A stretch of DNA of 64,000 bases from Zhengella sp020637775 (GTDB lineage Bacteria; Pseudomonadota; Alphaproteobacteria; Rhizobiales; Rhizobiaceae): the NCBI RefSeq assembly GCF_041397485.1, contig NZ_JAWKWO010000001.1:248001-312000 (forward strand), written 5' to 3'. The position numbers and the translations under genes are program-made. The notes beneath the pieces were generated by a model. The model was given only the letters and a program-made list of their open reading frames with translations. It was not told where the DNA came from and did no database searches. This document shows positions 34,303 to 43,006 of this stretch, one piece after another; positions within the stretch are counted from its first letter, which is position 1, and every line of letters starts with the position of its first letter.

Positions 34303-35970
34303 ATGCCCAAATTCGCACCAGCAATCGAGCTCGCCACCCATGAGGTCGCCAACCAGCCGTCAGAATATTACGGCAGGAACCTGTATCTGAACGATCCGGC
34401 CATGCGCGATGCCATCCGGCGGGAAGCCGGATCATGGCTGGATGAGCGCATGGCGCGCCTCGGCGCTGAAGCGGGATCGGAAAAGGTCCTGGAATGGGGG
34501 GAACTGGCCAACCGCCACGGGCCGGAACTCGTCTCGTTCGACCGCTACGGCCGGCGGCTCGACGAGGTGCGCTTTCACCCCTCGTACCACCACCTCATGG
34601 CGCTGGCCATGGAGCACAATATCCATGACGTGGCCTGGACCGTGGAGGATCCGTCATCCCATGTCGGCCATTTCGGCCTGCTGGCGCTGTTCACCCAGGC
34701 CGAGGCGGGCACCATGTGCCCGATCAACATGACCTATGCGGTGGTTGCCTCGCTCAGGCAGCAGGGGGAGGCCGCGCGGCCGTGGCTGGAGCGCATTCTC
34801 GGCGGACGATACGATCCGGACATCAAGCCCATCGGCGCCAAGGCCGGCATCACCATGGGCATGGCAATGACCGAAAAACAGGGCGGCAGCGACGTGCGCG
34901 CGAACACCACACGCGCCTTCCCCATCGATGCCGGGGCCGGTCACTACCGGCTCGTCGGGCACAAGTGGTTCTGCTCGGCACCGATGTCGGACGGGTTCCT
35001 GACGCTGGCCTATACAGAGGCCGGCCTGTCCTGTTTCCTGGTGCCGCGCATCACCCCTGACGGGCGGCGAAACGGCATTCACGTGATGCGCCTCAAGGAC
35101 AAGCTCGGCAACAAGTCCAATGCGTCGAGCGAGATCGAATACCACGATGCCTTCGCCATCCTGCTGGGTGAACAGGGTCGCGGCGTCAACGTCATCATCG
35201 ACATGGTTCACCATACGCGGCTTGGCACGGTGGCCGGAACCGTCGGCATCATGCGCATGGGCTTCCTGCAGGCGCTCCACCATGTGCGCGGACGGCGCGC
35301 CTTCCAGAAGACGCTGATCGATCAGCCGCTCATGCGCGCCGTGATCGCCGATCTGGCGGTCGAATACGAGGCGGCGGCGGTGCTGGGTGCGCGGGTGGCG
35401 CGCATGTTCGGCGGTTCGGATCCGCGATCGAAGGCCTTTGCCCGCATAGCGGTCGCGCTGGCCAAATACTGGCTGACCAAGCGCAATCCGAACTTCGTCT
35501 TCGAATGCATGGAGTGCCATGGCGGCGCCGGCTATGTGGAGGAAACGCCCATGCCGCGCCTGTTCCGCGAATCCCCGCTCAACGCGATATGGGAGGGCTC
35601 GGGCAATGTCATCGTGCTGGACGTGTTGCGCACGCTTCGCAAGGAGCCCGAGGCCCTTGCCGCGCTTTTCTCCGAGATCGAGCCGGGGCTCGGGCGCGAC
35701 GACGATCTCGACATGGCGGTTCAAGGCGTGAAGACCATGCTCGACGGCCCGCTTGGCGAGGGCGCCGGCAGGCTGCTGGTGGAGCGCCTGGCGCTGGTGC
35801 TGCAGGGCGCGCTCCTGGTCCGCTTCGCCCCGGCGCCGGTGGCGCGGGCCTTCTGCGCGACGCGCCTGGGCGGTGCGGGCGGGCACATGTTCGGCGTGAT
35901 GCCCGAGGATATCGATGTCGATGGCATTCTCGACCGGCACCTGGCGGCCCTCGACGCCGGTCTCGCCTGA
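34303..35970 (+). CDS. aidB: AidB-family acyl-CoA dehydrogenase
   Basis: 555 residues, closely matching the AidB layout (E. coli AidB is 541). It has TEKQGGSDVRANTTRA, LVGHKWFCSAPMSDG, RLKDKLGNKSNASSEIEYHDA and the late AIWEGSGNVIVLDVLR with the catalytic Glu. AidB proteins have weak isovaleryl-CoA dehydrogenase activity and bind DNA during alkylation stress in E. coli. No ada or alk gene is nearby, so a catabolic role is equally possible. GGGGAGGAAGGC precedes ATG 34303. It is convergent with the XRE-cupin gene. Confidence 0.93.
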   Translation: MPKFAPAIELATHEVANQPSEYYGRNLYLNDPAMRDAIRREAGSWLDERMARLGAEAGSEKVLEWGELANRHGPELVSFDRYGRRLDEVRFHPSYHHLMALAMEHNIHDVAWTVEDPSSHVGHFGLLALFTQAEAGTMCPINMTYAVVASLRQQGEAARPWLERILGGRYDPDIKPIGAKAGITMGMAMTEKQGGSDVRANTTRAFPIDAGAGHYRLVGHKWFCSAPMSDGFLTLAYTEAGLSCFLVPRITPDGRRNGIHVMRLKDKLGNKSNASSEIEYHDAFAILLGEQGRGVNVIIDMVHHTRLGTVAGTVGIMRMGFLQALHHVRGRRAFQKTLIDQPLMRAVIADLAVEYEAAAVLGARVARMFGGSDPRSKAFARIAVALAKYWLTKRNPNFVFECMECHGGAGYVEETPMPRLFRESPLNAIWEGSGNVIVLDVLRTLRKEPEALAALFSEIEPGLGRDDDLDMAVQGVKTMLDGPLGEGAGRLLVERLALVLQGALLVRFAPAPVARAFCATRLGGAGGHMFGVMPEDIDVDGILDRHLAALDAGLA

Positions 35971-35982
35971 TCCCGGCTGCCG

Positions 35983-36567
35983 TCAGGACGCCACGCAGAC
36001 GACAAGGATACGCGCGTCGCGGTCCTCGTCCGATGCATAGAGGTGGCCGCGTGCGCTGTCGAAATAGATGGAATCGCCCTCGCTGAGGACAACCGGATCG
36101 CGCCCTTCCAGATGCACGGTGACGACGCCTTCCAGCACCAGCAGGAACTCCTGGCCCGGATGGCGGACGAATTCCTCGAAATCCTTGATGTCATGGGCTT
36201 TCAGCGTGCCCATCATCGGCGTCATCGCCTTCTGCCACAGTTCCGGAAACAGCATCTCGTAGACATAGTTCGCGGTTTCCTGGCGGCTGAACTCGCCCTT
36301 CCTGGCCACGGCGAAGCCGCCCGGCTCGAACCGGCTGCCCTCGGCGGTGAAGAAGGCCGCCATGTCTGCCTCCAGCCCCTGCGCCAATTGCGCCAGCCTG
36401 TCATAAGTCAGCGCGATGACGCCGCGTTCGGCCTTTGAAATGGTCGACACAGCAAGGCCCGACCGCTCGGCCACCGTTGCAAGCGTCCAGCCCTTTTCCC
36501 GTCTGAGCCTGCGGATTTGCTGACCGAAAGCGATCCGCTGGCTGTCCGGTTTCTCGTTGTTGTCCAT
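35983..36567 (-). CDS. XRE family regulator with cupin sensor domain
   Basis: 194 residues: an N-terminal helix-turn-helix (GWTLATVAERSGLAVSTISKAERG) and a C-terminal cupin (HPGQEFLLVLEGVVTVHLEGRDPVVLSEGDSIYFD). This is the PuuR/SutR-type layout, commonly controlling amine, amino acid or sulfur metabolism. ATG 36567 follows GGGAG; the frame opens to 36621. It is divergent from the D-amino-acid operon, and the gap carries two phased palindromes that it probably binds. Confidence 0.92.
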   Translation of the reverse strand: MDNNEKPDSQRIAFGQQIRRLRREKGWTLATVAERSGLAVSTISKAERGVIALTYDRLAQLAQGLEADMAAFFTAEGSRFEPGGFAVARKGEFSRQETANYVYEMLFPELWQKAMTPMMGTLKAHDIKDFEEFVRHPGQEFLLVLEGVVTVHLEGRDPVVLSEGDSIYFDSARGHLYASDEDRDARILVVCVAS

Positions 36568-36626
36568 GGCACGCTCCCGGAAAAGGAGTGCGATCCTAAT
36601 CCGCCCTCCCGTCCGCGGCAAATCGT

Positions 36627-36642
36627 TTTTCCTTTCAGAAAA
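36627..36642. promoter_or_regulatory. TTTTCC-N4-GGAAAA operator, copy 1
   Basis: TTTTCC-TTTC-AGAAAA has one mismatch. It begins exactly 21 bases before copy 2, that is two helical turns, so both face the same side of the DNA. Probable XRE-cupin operator. Confidence 0.6.
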
Positions 36643-36647
36643 TTCGC

Positions 36648-36663
36648 TTTTCCAATCGGAAAA
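36648..36663. promoter_or_regulatory. TTTTCC-N4-GGAAAA operator, copy 2
   Basis: TTTTCC-AATC-GGAAAA is a perfect 6-4-6 dyad, 34 bases upstream of the oxidoreductase start. With copy 1 it fills the centre of the divergent promoter region. Confidence 0.65.
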
Positions 36664-36697
36664 TCAGTGCTAGCGTTCTTGCCCAGGGAGAGGTTTC

Positions 36698-37843
36698 ATG
36701 GCGCAGACGACGGACGGCCACGACATCATCGTCATCGGTGCGGGCATTGCCGGGGCATCGGTGGCAGCCGGGCTTGCCGGCCATGCGCGGGTGCTTCTTC
36801 TGGAGCGCGAGGAAAGACCCGGCTATCACACGACAGGGCGGTCGGCCGCGCTGTTCACCATTGCCTACGGGCCGCCGGTCATCCGCGCCCTGTCGCGCGC
36901 CTCGCACGCCTTCTTCCGCGATCCCGGCAGTCCGTTCATACAGCAACCGCTGCTGAAGACGCGCGGCGTCATCTTTGCCGGCCACGAAGGACAGGCGGAC
37001 GCGCTGACGGACCTTCAGGACGAACTGGGCGCGGCGGTGCGGCCACTGGATACGCAGACAGCGCTTGCCATGATGCCGCTGATCCGCCGCGACTACCTGG
37101 CCGCGGCGCTGATGGATGAAAGCGCCGCCGATATCGATGTCGATCAGCTGCACCAGCACTATCTCAAGACCTTCCAGGCGCAAGGCGGCACGCTGCGCAC
37201 GCATGCCTGCGTCACGGCCATCGCGCGCGAGGGTGGCGGCTGGAGTGTCGAGGCCGGCGGCGAGCGTTTTTTCGCGGACACGGTGGTCAACGCATCCGGC
37301 GCCTGGGCCGACGAGATCGCCGCCATGGCCGGCGTCGCGCCCGTCGGGCTGATGCCGAAGCGCCGCACGGCGGTTCTGATCGATCCGCCTGCGGGCTTCG
37401 AGCCCGACAAGCCGCAGACATGGCCCATGGTCGTGGACGCGGAGGAGGAATTCTACATCAAGCCGGATGCCGGCCTGCTGCTGATTTCGCCGGCCGACGA
37501 AACGCCCTCCCCACCTTGCGATGCGCAGCCCGAAGAGCTTGACGTGGCGATCTGCGTGGACCGGATCGAGCGGGCCTTCGACGTCTCGGTTCGCCGTATC
37601 GCGCACAAATGGGCGGGCCTGCGCTCCTTCGTGGCGGACAAGTGCCCGGTGATCGGCTACGCACCTGACGCCAAGGGCTTCTTCTGGCTGGCCGGACAGG
37701 GCGGCTATGGCATCCAGAGCGCGCCGGCCGCCGCGCGGACCGCCGCCGCGTTGGTGCTCGGGCAGGAGATTCCGGCCGACATTGCCGCCGAGGGCGTCAG
37801 CGCCGAAGCGCTCAGCCCGGCGCGTGCGGGATTGCGGCGATGA
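36698..37843 (+). CDS. dauA: FAD-dependent D-amino acid dehydrogenase, DauA type
   Basis: 381-residue DAO-fold flavoenzyme. It matches Pseudomonas D-arginine dehydrogenase in many segments: IVIGAGIAGAS, YHTTGRSAALFTIAYGPPVIRAL, ADIDVDQLHQHYL, FYIKPDAGLLL, TWAGLRSFVAD-like WAGLRSFVADKCPV and GQGGYGIQSAPA. DauA oxidises D-Arg, D-Lys and other D-amino acids to 2-oxo acids with electrons going to the respiratory chain. It is first gene of an operon whose last enzyme is a DauB-type OCD protein. GGGAGAGG precedes the ATG. Confidence 0.85.
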   Translation: MAQTTDGHDIIVIGAGIAGASVAAGLAGHARVLLLEREERPGYHTTGRSAALFTIAYGPPVIRALSRASHAFFRDPGSPFIQQPLLKTRGVIFAGHEGQADALTDLQDELGAAVRPLDTQTALAMMPLIRRDYLAAALMDESAADIDVDQLHQHYLKTFQAQGGTLRTHACVTAIAREGGGWSVEAGGERFFADTVVNASGAWADEIAAMAGVAPVGLMPKRRTAVLIDPPAGFEPDKPQTWPMVVDAEEEFYIKPDAGLLLISPADETPSPPCDAQPEELDVAICVDRIERAFDVSVRRIAHKWAGLRSFVADKCPVIGYAPDAKGFFWLAGQGGYGIQSAPAAARTAAALVLGQEIPADIAAEGVSAEALSPARAGLRR

Positions 37844-39129
37844 TCTGGCTCGTGCTGGCCGCCGGGATCGTCCTGCTCGCCTCCGGCCTCGCGATTGCCT
37901 ATGTCATCGGCGCGGCCGCGGTCCTGGCCTTCATCGCCACCGACAACACCCGTTATCTCGCCATCCTGCCGCAGCAGATCTTCTCCAAGATCGATGTCTT
38001 CGCGCTGATGGCGATGCCGCTGTTCATCCTGGCCGGCGAACTGATGAACAGGGGCGGCATCACACGGGTTCTCATCGACCTCGCCATGGCCATGGTCGGG
38101 CGGCTGCGCGGCGGGCTCGGCCATGTCAACATCATGACCAGCGTGTTCTTCGCCGGCATTTCGGGCTCTGCTGTGGCCGATTCCGCGGCCGTTTCCAACA
38201 CGCTGGTGCCGGCCATGCGCGAACGCGGCTACGACCTGGAATATGCCAGCGCCATCACCGCGGCGTCCTCGATCATCGGGCCGATCATTCCGCCGTCGAT
38301 CATCCTGATCTTCTACGGCGCGCTGATGAGCACGTCCGTCACGGCCCTGTTCATCGCCGGCATCGTGCCCGGATTGCTGCTTGCTGCCTCGCTGATGGCC
38401 GCCAATGCCATCTATGCCCGCATTCATCGTCACCCCCGCCTTGAAGCCGGCGATGTACCGCCCTTCCTGCCCGCCCTTCTCCACGCCCTGCCCGCGCTGC
38501 TGGTGCCCGCCATCATCCTGGGCGGCATCGTGTTCGGCCTGATGACACCGACAGAAGCGGCCGCCGTGGCCGTCGCGGTGGCCTGGGCTGGCGGCTATCA
38601 CTATGAACGCATGGGGCTGGATGCGGTCTGGCAGGCGTTCCGGCGCACAGCCATGCTGTCGGGCGCGATCTTCCTGCTGATCGCCGCCGTTTCCGCGCTC
38701 GGGCATCTCAGCGCGCTGGAACGTGTGCCGGAAGCGATCTCTGCCACGGTCGATGCCATGGGCCTGGGTCCGGTCGGCTACATGATCGTGCTGAACGTGC
38801 TGTTCCTCGTCGCCGGCATGTTCCTGGACATACCCGTAGCGCTGGCGCTGCTGGTGCCATTGCTGGCGCCGACCGCGCTTGCGCAGGGCGCCGATCCCGT
38901 TCACCTTGGCATCGTGCTCTGCTTCAACCTGTGCATCGGGCTGGTCTCGCCACCGCTTGGCGGCTGCCTGCTGATGGTGACCACGGTGACAGGGGTGAAC
39001 TACTGGCGCCTGGCGCGCGCGGTGATGCCGTTCGTGCTGGTGGAGGTTTTCGTGCTGGCGCTGCTGGTCACCTTTCCGCAGATCAGCCTGGCGCTGCCGC
39101 GCGCATTCGGACTTGCGGGTGGAGGATGA
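37840..39129 (+). CDS. dctM: TRAP transporter large permease (DctM)
   Basis: 429-residue membrane protein with about 12 helices. LAGELMNRGGITRVLIDLA, FFAGISGSAVADSAAVSNTLVP and GPIIPPSIILIFYG are DctM signatures. It drives sodium-coupled uptake with the P and Q subunits that follow. ATGA overlap with the preceding dehydrogenase gene. The order M-P-Q is unusual; P-Q-M is the common arrangement. Confidence 0.94.
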   Translation: MIWLVLAAGIVLLASGLAIAYVIGAAAVLAFIATDNTRYLAILPQQIFSKIDVFALMAMPLFILAGELMNRGGITRVLIDLAMAMVGRLRGGLGHVNIMTSVFFAGISGSAVADSAAVSNTLVPAMRERGYDLEYASAITAASSIIGPIIPPSIILIFYGALMSTSVTALFIAGIVPGLLLAASLMAANAIYARIHRHPRLEAGDVPPFLPALLHALPALLVPAIILGGIVFGLMTPTEAAAVAVAVAWAGGYHYERMGLDAVWQAFRRTAMLSGAIFLLIAAVSALGHLSALERVPEAISATVDAMGLGPVGYMIVLNVLFLVAGMFLDIPVALALLVPLLAPTALAQGADPVHLGIVLCFNLCIGLVSPPLGGCLLMVTTVTGVNYWRLARAVMPFVLVEVFVLALLVTFPQISLALPRAFGLAGGG

Positions 39130-39178
39130 CCCGCATGCCAACGCATTGGTTCAAGCAAGGAAAACAGGGAGACGCGCA

Positions 39179-40150
39179 ATGAAACGATTTGCTTTTATGG
39201 CTGCATTCGGGGCCGCACTCGCCATGGCGACCGCGGCAACAGCACAGGTCAAGGTTTCGCTCGACAGCCCGCCGGATCTGGAAGGATCGGGCAGCTATGT
39301 CTGGGCCCATACCTTCAGCGAGCACCTCAATGCCAACGGCATGAAGGCCGAGGAATTCCAGCGCGGCGCGCTGGGCAGCGATGCGGAGGTCTTCGATCAG
39401 GTCAGCCAGGGCCTTGTCGAGGTGGCGATGGCGCCGCTCAACATCGTCGGATCGCTGGACAAGCTGATCTTCGGGCTGCGCCTGCCCTATTTCTTCGCCG
39501 ACATGGAAGAGGTCGACCGCGCGCTTTACGATGGCGGCATGCTGGCGCGCATCAACGAGGGCACGACGCCGGGCGGCGTGCGCGTCGGTGCGGTGACCAC
39601 CGTGGGTCCGGCCACCGGCATCTTCAATACCAAGCGCGACGTGAATTCGCTGGCCGACATGGAAGGCCTACGGATGCGCGCGCTGGATGAGAGCCAGATC
39701 GAGCTCTACAAGAGCTGGGGTGCATCGGGCACGATCGTGAGCTGGGCGGAAGTGCCAAATGCGCTGCAGACGGGCGTCGCCGACGGTTACATGAACCCGG
39801 CCTTCGTGCCGCTGCTGTTCGGCCATACCGACTTCATCAAGCATTTCACCGACGCTGCCGTGGCGCCGTCGCTGCGCATCGCGATCATTTCCGAACAGTG
39901 GTACGAGGGGCTTTCGGACGCCGACCGCAAGACGGTGGACGATGCCATCGCCGCCGCCGACAAGGCCAATCGCGACTGGCTCGGCACGCAGTCCGGCGTC
40001 ATCGACAAGCTGAAGGCGGCCGGTGTGTCGGTGGTCAACCTCTCGGACGCGGCGCGCGCGGAATTCCGCAAGGCCTCCGAAGCCACCTATGACAGCGGCC
40101 TCATCACGCCCGAGCAACTCGCCGAATGGCGCAAGGCCAAGGGCGAATGA
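39179..40150 (+). CDS. dctP: TRAP transporter substrate-binding protein (DctP)
   Basis: 323-residue periplasmic receptor. The signal peptide MKRFAFMAAFGAALAMATAA is followed by a cleavage site near residue 21. The DctP fold is shown by EEFQRGALGSDAEVFDQVSQGLVEVA and the central LRMRALDESQIELYKSWGA segment that holds the conserved substrate Arg. Ligands are normally carboxylates, which fits amino or keto acids. GGGAG precedes ATG 39179; the longer frame runs back into dctM. Confidence 0.94.
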   Translation: MKRFAFMAAFGAALAMATAATAQVKVSLDSPPDLEGSGSYVWAHTFSEHLNANGMKAEEFQRGALGSDAEVFDQVSQGLVEVAMAPLNIVGSLDKLIFGLRLPYFFADMEEVDRALYDGGMLARINEGTTPGGVRVGAVTTVGPATGIFNTKRDVNSLADMEGLRMRALDESQIELYKSWGASGTIVSWAEVPNALQTGVADGYMNPAFVPLLFGHTDFIKHFTDAAVAPSLRIAIISEQWYEGLSDADRKTVDDAIAAADKANRDWLGTQSGVIDKLKAAGVSVVNLSDAARAEFRKASEATYDSGLITPEQLAEWRKAKGE

Positions 40151-40710
40151 CGGCGATGAACCGCCTTGCAACCGGTCTCGGCCGCCTTTCGGCCGGGATC
40201 GACCGCGTGGCCATGGTGCTGGCCGTGGCCGCGCTCTTCGTGATGCTGGGCGCAGCGCTGTGGCAGACCGTGGCGCGCTACATCTTCGCCTCGCCGCCCA
40301 TCTGGACGGAGGAACTGGCGCGCCGCGCCATGGTGTGGGCCGGCATGCTGGGCGCCTCCTGCGCCTTTCGCGCCGGCGCCAACCCGGTGCTGTTTCCCGC
40401 CATGCTCGCCATTGGCGGGCGCACAGGCGCCGCACTTGCCCTGTTGCGCGCTGCCGGCGTGGTGCTGTTCGCCGCACCGGTTCTATGGTTTTCCGTCTTC
40501 GCGCCGGGCATGAACATGGCGCGCGGCTTTCTGGGCCGAAGCCTCGGACGGCAGGGCGAAATGCTCGACATTTCCATGATCTGGTTCACGGCAGCCGTGC
40601 CGGTCGCCTTTGCCATCATCATCATTCACCTATTGGCCCTGTCGGCTGCCGGCCTTGCCGGCCAGCAGGCGGCGGGCGGCGTTCCGACCGGGAGGGAACA
40701 AGCAAAATGA
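40147..40710 (+). CDS. dctQ: TRAP transporter small permease (DctQ)
   Basis: 187 residues with four membrane helices. RYIFASPPIWTEELARRAMVWAGMLGASCAFRAGANP is the DctQ core in outline. ATG 40147 shares four bases (ATGA) with the dctP stop. AAGGG precedes it. It completes the transporter. Confidence 0.92.
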   Translation: MTAMNRLATGLGRLSAGIDRVAMVLAVAALFVMLGAALWQTVARYIFASPPIWTEELARRAMVWAGMLGASCAFRAGANPVLFPAMLAIGGRTGAALALLRAAGVVLFAAPVLWFSVFAPGMNMARGFLGRSLGRQGEMLDISMIWFTAAVPVAFAIIIIHLLALSAAGLAGQQAAGGVPTGREQAK

Positions 40711-42158
40711 AGGTCTTCATCGCCGGCCTGAGCACCGAGACGAATTCGTTTTCACCGCTGCCCACCGGCACTCTGAGCTTTGACGAAGCGGGCATCCGCC
40801 ATGGCGACGCGACAGCCCATCCGAAGGAATATTTCACCGCGCCGCTGCACATCTGGCGCGCGGCGGCAGAAGCGCGCGGCTGGGACGTGGTGGAATCCCT
40901 GTCGGCCCATGCCCAGCCTGCCGGTCCGACCGTACGCAAGGTCTACGAGGACTTCCGCGACGAGATCGTGGCCGACCTGAAGCGCTGCGGCGGGGCGGAC
41001 ATCGTGCTGCTGGCACTGCATGGCGCGATGATCGCCGACGGGTACGACGATTGCGAGGGTGACCTGATCGCCCATTGCCGCGCGGCCGCGCCGGACGCGG
41101 TGATCGGCGGCCTGCTCGATCCGCATTGCCATCTGACCGAAACCATGCTGACACAGGCAACGCTTCTGGTCGCCTTCAAGGAATATCCGCATATCGACAT
41201 TCCCGAACGGGCCGAAGACCTGTTCCGTCTGGCCGCCGACACCGCCGCCGGCAAAATCCGGCCGGTCATGCGCGATTTCGATTGCCGCATGATCCTTGCC
41301 ATGCCGACGCCCTCCGGGCCGATGCGCGACTTCGTCGACGCCATGGCCGCGCGCGAGGGCAAGGACGGCATCCTGTCGCTTTCCATCGCGCATGGCTTTC
41401 CCTGGGGGGATCATCCGCGCACCGGCACACGGACCTTCGCCATCATGGACGGAGACGAGGCCGGCGCGGCGCAGGTCGCTGAAGAGCTTGGCCGCTCGCT
41501 TTACGCGATCCGCCACCAGTTGCTGCCCGACATGGCCGATATCGACCGGGCGCTGGACATGGCTGAAGCCGAGCCAAGCGGCCCGGTGGTGCTGGCCGAC
41601 GTGTCCGACAATGCCGGCGGTGGCGCGCCGTCGGACGCCACGTTTCTGCTGCGCGCCATGATCGAACGCGGCATGACCTCGGTTGCAACCGGGCTCTACT
41701 GGGACCCGGTGGCGGTGCGCATCTGCCGGGAAGCCGGCGAAGGCGCGACCCTGCCGCTCAGGCTCGGCGGCAAGTGCGGGCCGATGTCGGGCGATCCGCT
41801 CGACCTGACCGTCACGGTGCGCAAATGCGCCTCCGGCCTGACACAGCGCTTCGGCACCTTGCCCGCGCCGATGGGCGAAGCGGTCTGGATCGAGGCGAAC
41901 GGCATCGACATCGTCATCAATGACGTGCGCGGCCAGACCTTCCACCCGGAAGCCTTCGAGCAACTGGGCATCGACCTGTCGAAGCGCCGCTATGTCTGCG
42001 TGAAGTCCTCCAACCATTACCAGGCAGGCTTCAACCCGATCGCCGCGCGCGTCATTCCTGTCGCCACGCCCGGCGCGATCACGCCGGACTATGCCAACAT
42101 TCCCTATCGCAAGCGGGCACGCGACTACTGGCCCGCAGTGCCGGATCCGCTGTCATGA
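40707..42158 (+). CDS. M81 family metallopeptidase (MlrC-like)
   Basis: 483 residues. The N-terminal MlrC domain begins KVFIAGLSTETNSFSPLPTG and has likely zinc ligands in LALHGAMIADGYDDCEGDL and DPHCHLTE; the C-terminal domain has DVSDNAGGGAPSDATFLLRAM. MlrC hydrolyses the linear tetrapeptide product of microcystin, which contains D- and unusual residues; other members are uncharacterised. ATGA overlap with dctQ. The longer open frame from 40023 is a shadow. Within this operon I infer action on small peptides or amides carrying D-amino acids. Confidence 0.9.
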   Translation: MKVFIAGLSTETNSFSPLPTGTLSFDEAGIRHGDATAHPKEYFTAPLHIWRAAAEARGWDVVESLSAHAQPAGPTVRKVYEDFRDEIVADLKRCGGADIVLLALHGAMIADGYDDCEGDLIAHCRAAAPDAVIGGLLDPHCHLTETMLTQATLLVAFKEYPHIDIPERAEDLFRLAADTAAGKIRPVMRDFDCRMILAMPTPSGPMRDFVDAMAAREGKDGILSLSIAHGFPWGDHPRTGTRTFAIMDGDEAGAAQVAEELGRSLYAIRHQLLPDMADIDRALDMAEAEPSGPVVLADVSDNAGGGAPSDATFLLRAMIERGMTSVATGLYWDPVAVRICREAGEGATLPLRLGGKCGPMSGDPLDLTVTVRKCASGLTQRFGTLPAPMGEAVWIEANGIDIVINDVRGQTFHPEAFEQLGIDLSKRRYVCVKSSNHYQAGFNPIAARVIPVATPGAITPDYANIPYRKRARDYWPAVPDPLS

Positions 42159-43006
42159 CCAATGCCCTGATTGCCGCGCGCGACGCCTTCGCGCTTGCCC
42201 ATCCCGAACAGCGCGCCGTGTTCGACGGCCGCGACTGGGGTTTTCGCGACATCGGCAGCGGCCCCTGCCTGCTGCTCATCCCTGGCACGCTGGGGCGCGG
42301 TGACATTTTCTGGCAACAGATCGAGGCGCTTTCGGACCGGCTGCGCATCGTTGCCGTCTCCTATCCCGACCGTGGCGGCATCGCGGACTGGGCGGACGAC
42401 CTGTTCGCGCTCCTCGACCGGCTTGGCATCGCGCAAGCCAGCGTGCTCGGCAGTTCGCTGGGTGGCTATCTGGCGCAGTTCATGGCGGGGACATGGCCCG
42501 AGCGCGTGGAGCGGCTCATCGCGGCCAACACGCTGCATTCCGTGGCAGGCCTTGCCGGGCGCATGCCCTATGCGCTCGACCTGATGGCCGCGCCCATCGA
42601 CGATCTGCGCGCCGGGTTCGGCAACGGGCTGAATGTCTGGCGCGACACCCATCCGGACCAGGGCGACCTGGTCGCGCTGCTGTTGCAGGAGGCCGGCGGG
42701 CGCATCCTGGAAGGCGAGTTGCGCGCACGGCTGAACGCGCTGAAGACCGCGCCGGAGCTGCCGCCGGTGCCGCTGGCGCCGAACCGCATCTTCACTGTCG
42801 AGGCCGATGACGACCCGCTGATCCCGCCGGACATGCGCGTGGCGGTGCGCGAACGGCTGCAACCCGGCACCGCCTATCGCTTCCTGCATGGCGGCCATTT
42901 CCCCTATGTCGTGCGGCCGGACCACTACACCTCCATGCTGGCGACGATGATGAACCTGGAACAGACCGGCCCCGCCTGGGGCGAAGGCAAGGAGCGAACG
43001 GCATGA
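42155..43006 (+). CDS. Alpha/beta hydrolase
   Basis: 283 residues with a classic alpha/beta hydrolase fold. PCLLLIPGTLGRGDIFW gives the oxyanion segment, VLGSSLGGYLAQF the nucleophile elbow (Ser in GSSLGG near residue 107), and the late FLHGGHFPYVVRP the catalytic His. It could cleave an ester, amide or lactone in the operon's pathway. ATGA overlaps join it to the genes on either side. Confidence 0.9.
   Translation: MTNALIAARDAFALAHPEQRAVFDGRDWGFRDIGSGPCLLLIPGTLGRGDIFWQQIEALSDRLRIVAVSYPDRGGIADWADDLFALLDRLGIAQASVLGSSLGGYLAQFMAGTWPERVERLIAANTLHSVAGLAGRMPYALDLMAAPIDDLRAGFGNGLNVWRDTHPDQGDLVALLLQEAGGRILEGELRARLNALKTAPELPPVPLAPNRIFTVEADDDPLIPPDMRVAVRERLQPGTAYRFLHGGHFPYVVRPDHYTSMLATMMNLEQTGPAWGEGKERTA

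Noticed and set aside
40023..40706. N-terminal extension of the M81 peptidase ORF
   Set aside because: This part runs out of frame through dctP and dctQ. The family start (KVFIAGLSTETNSF) begins at 40707 with an ATGA overlap.
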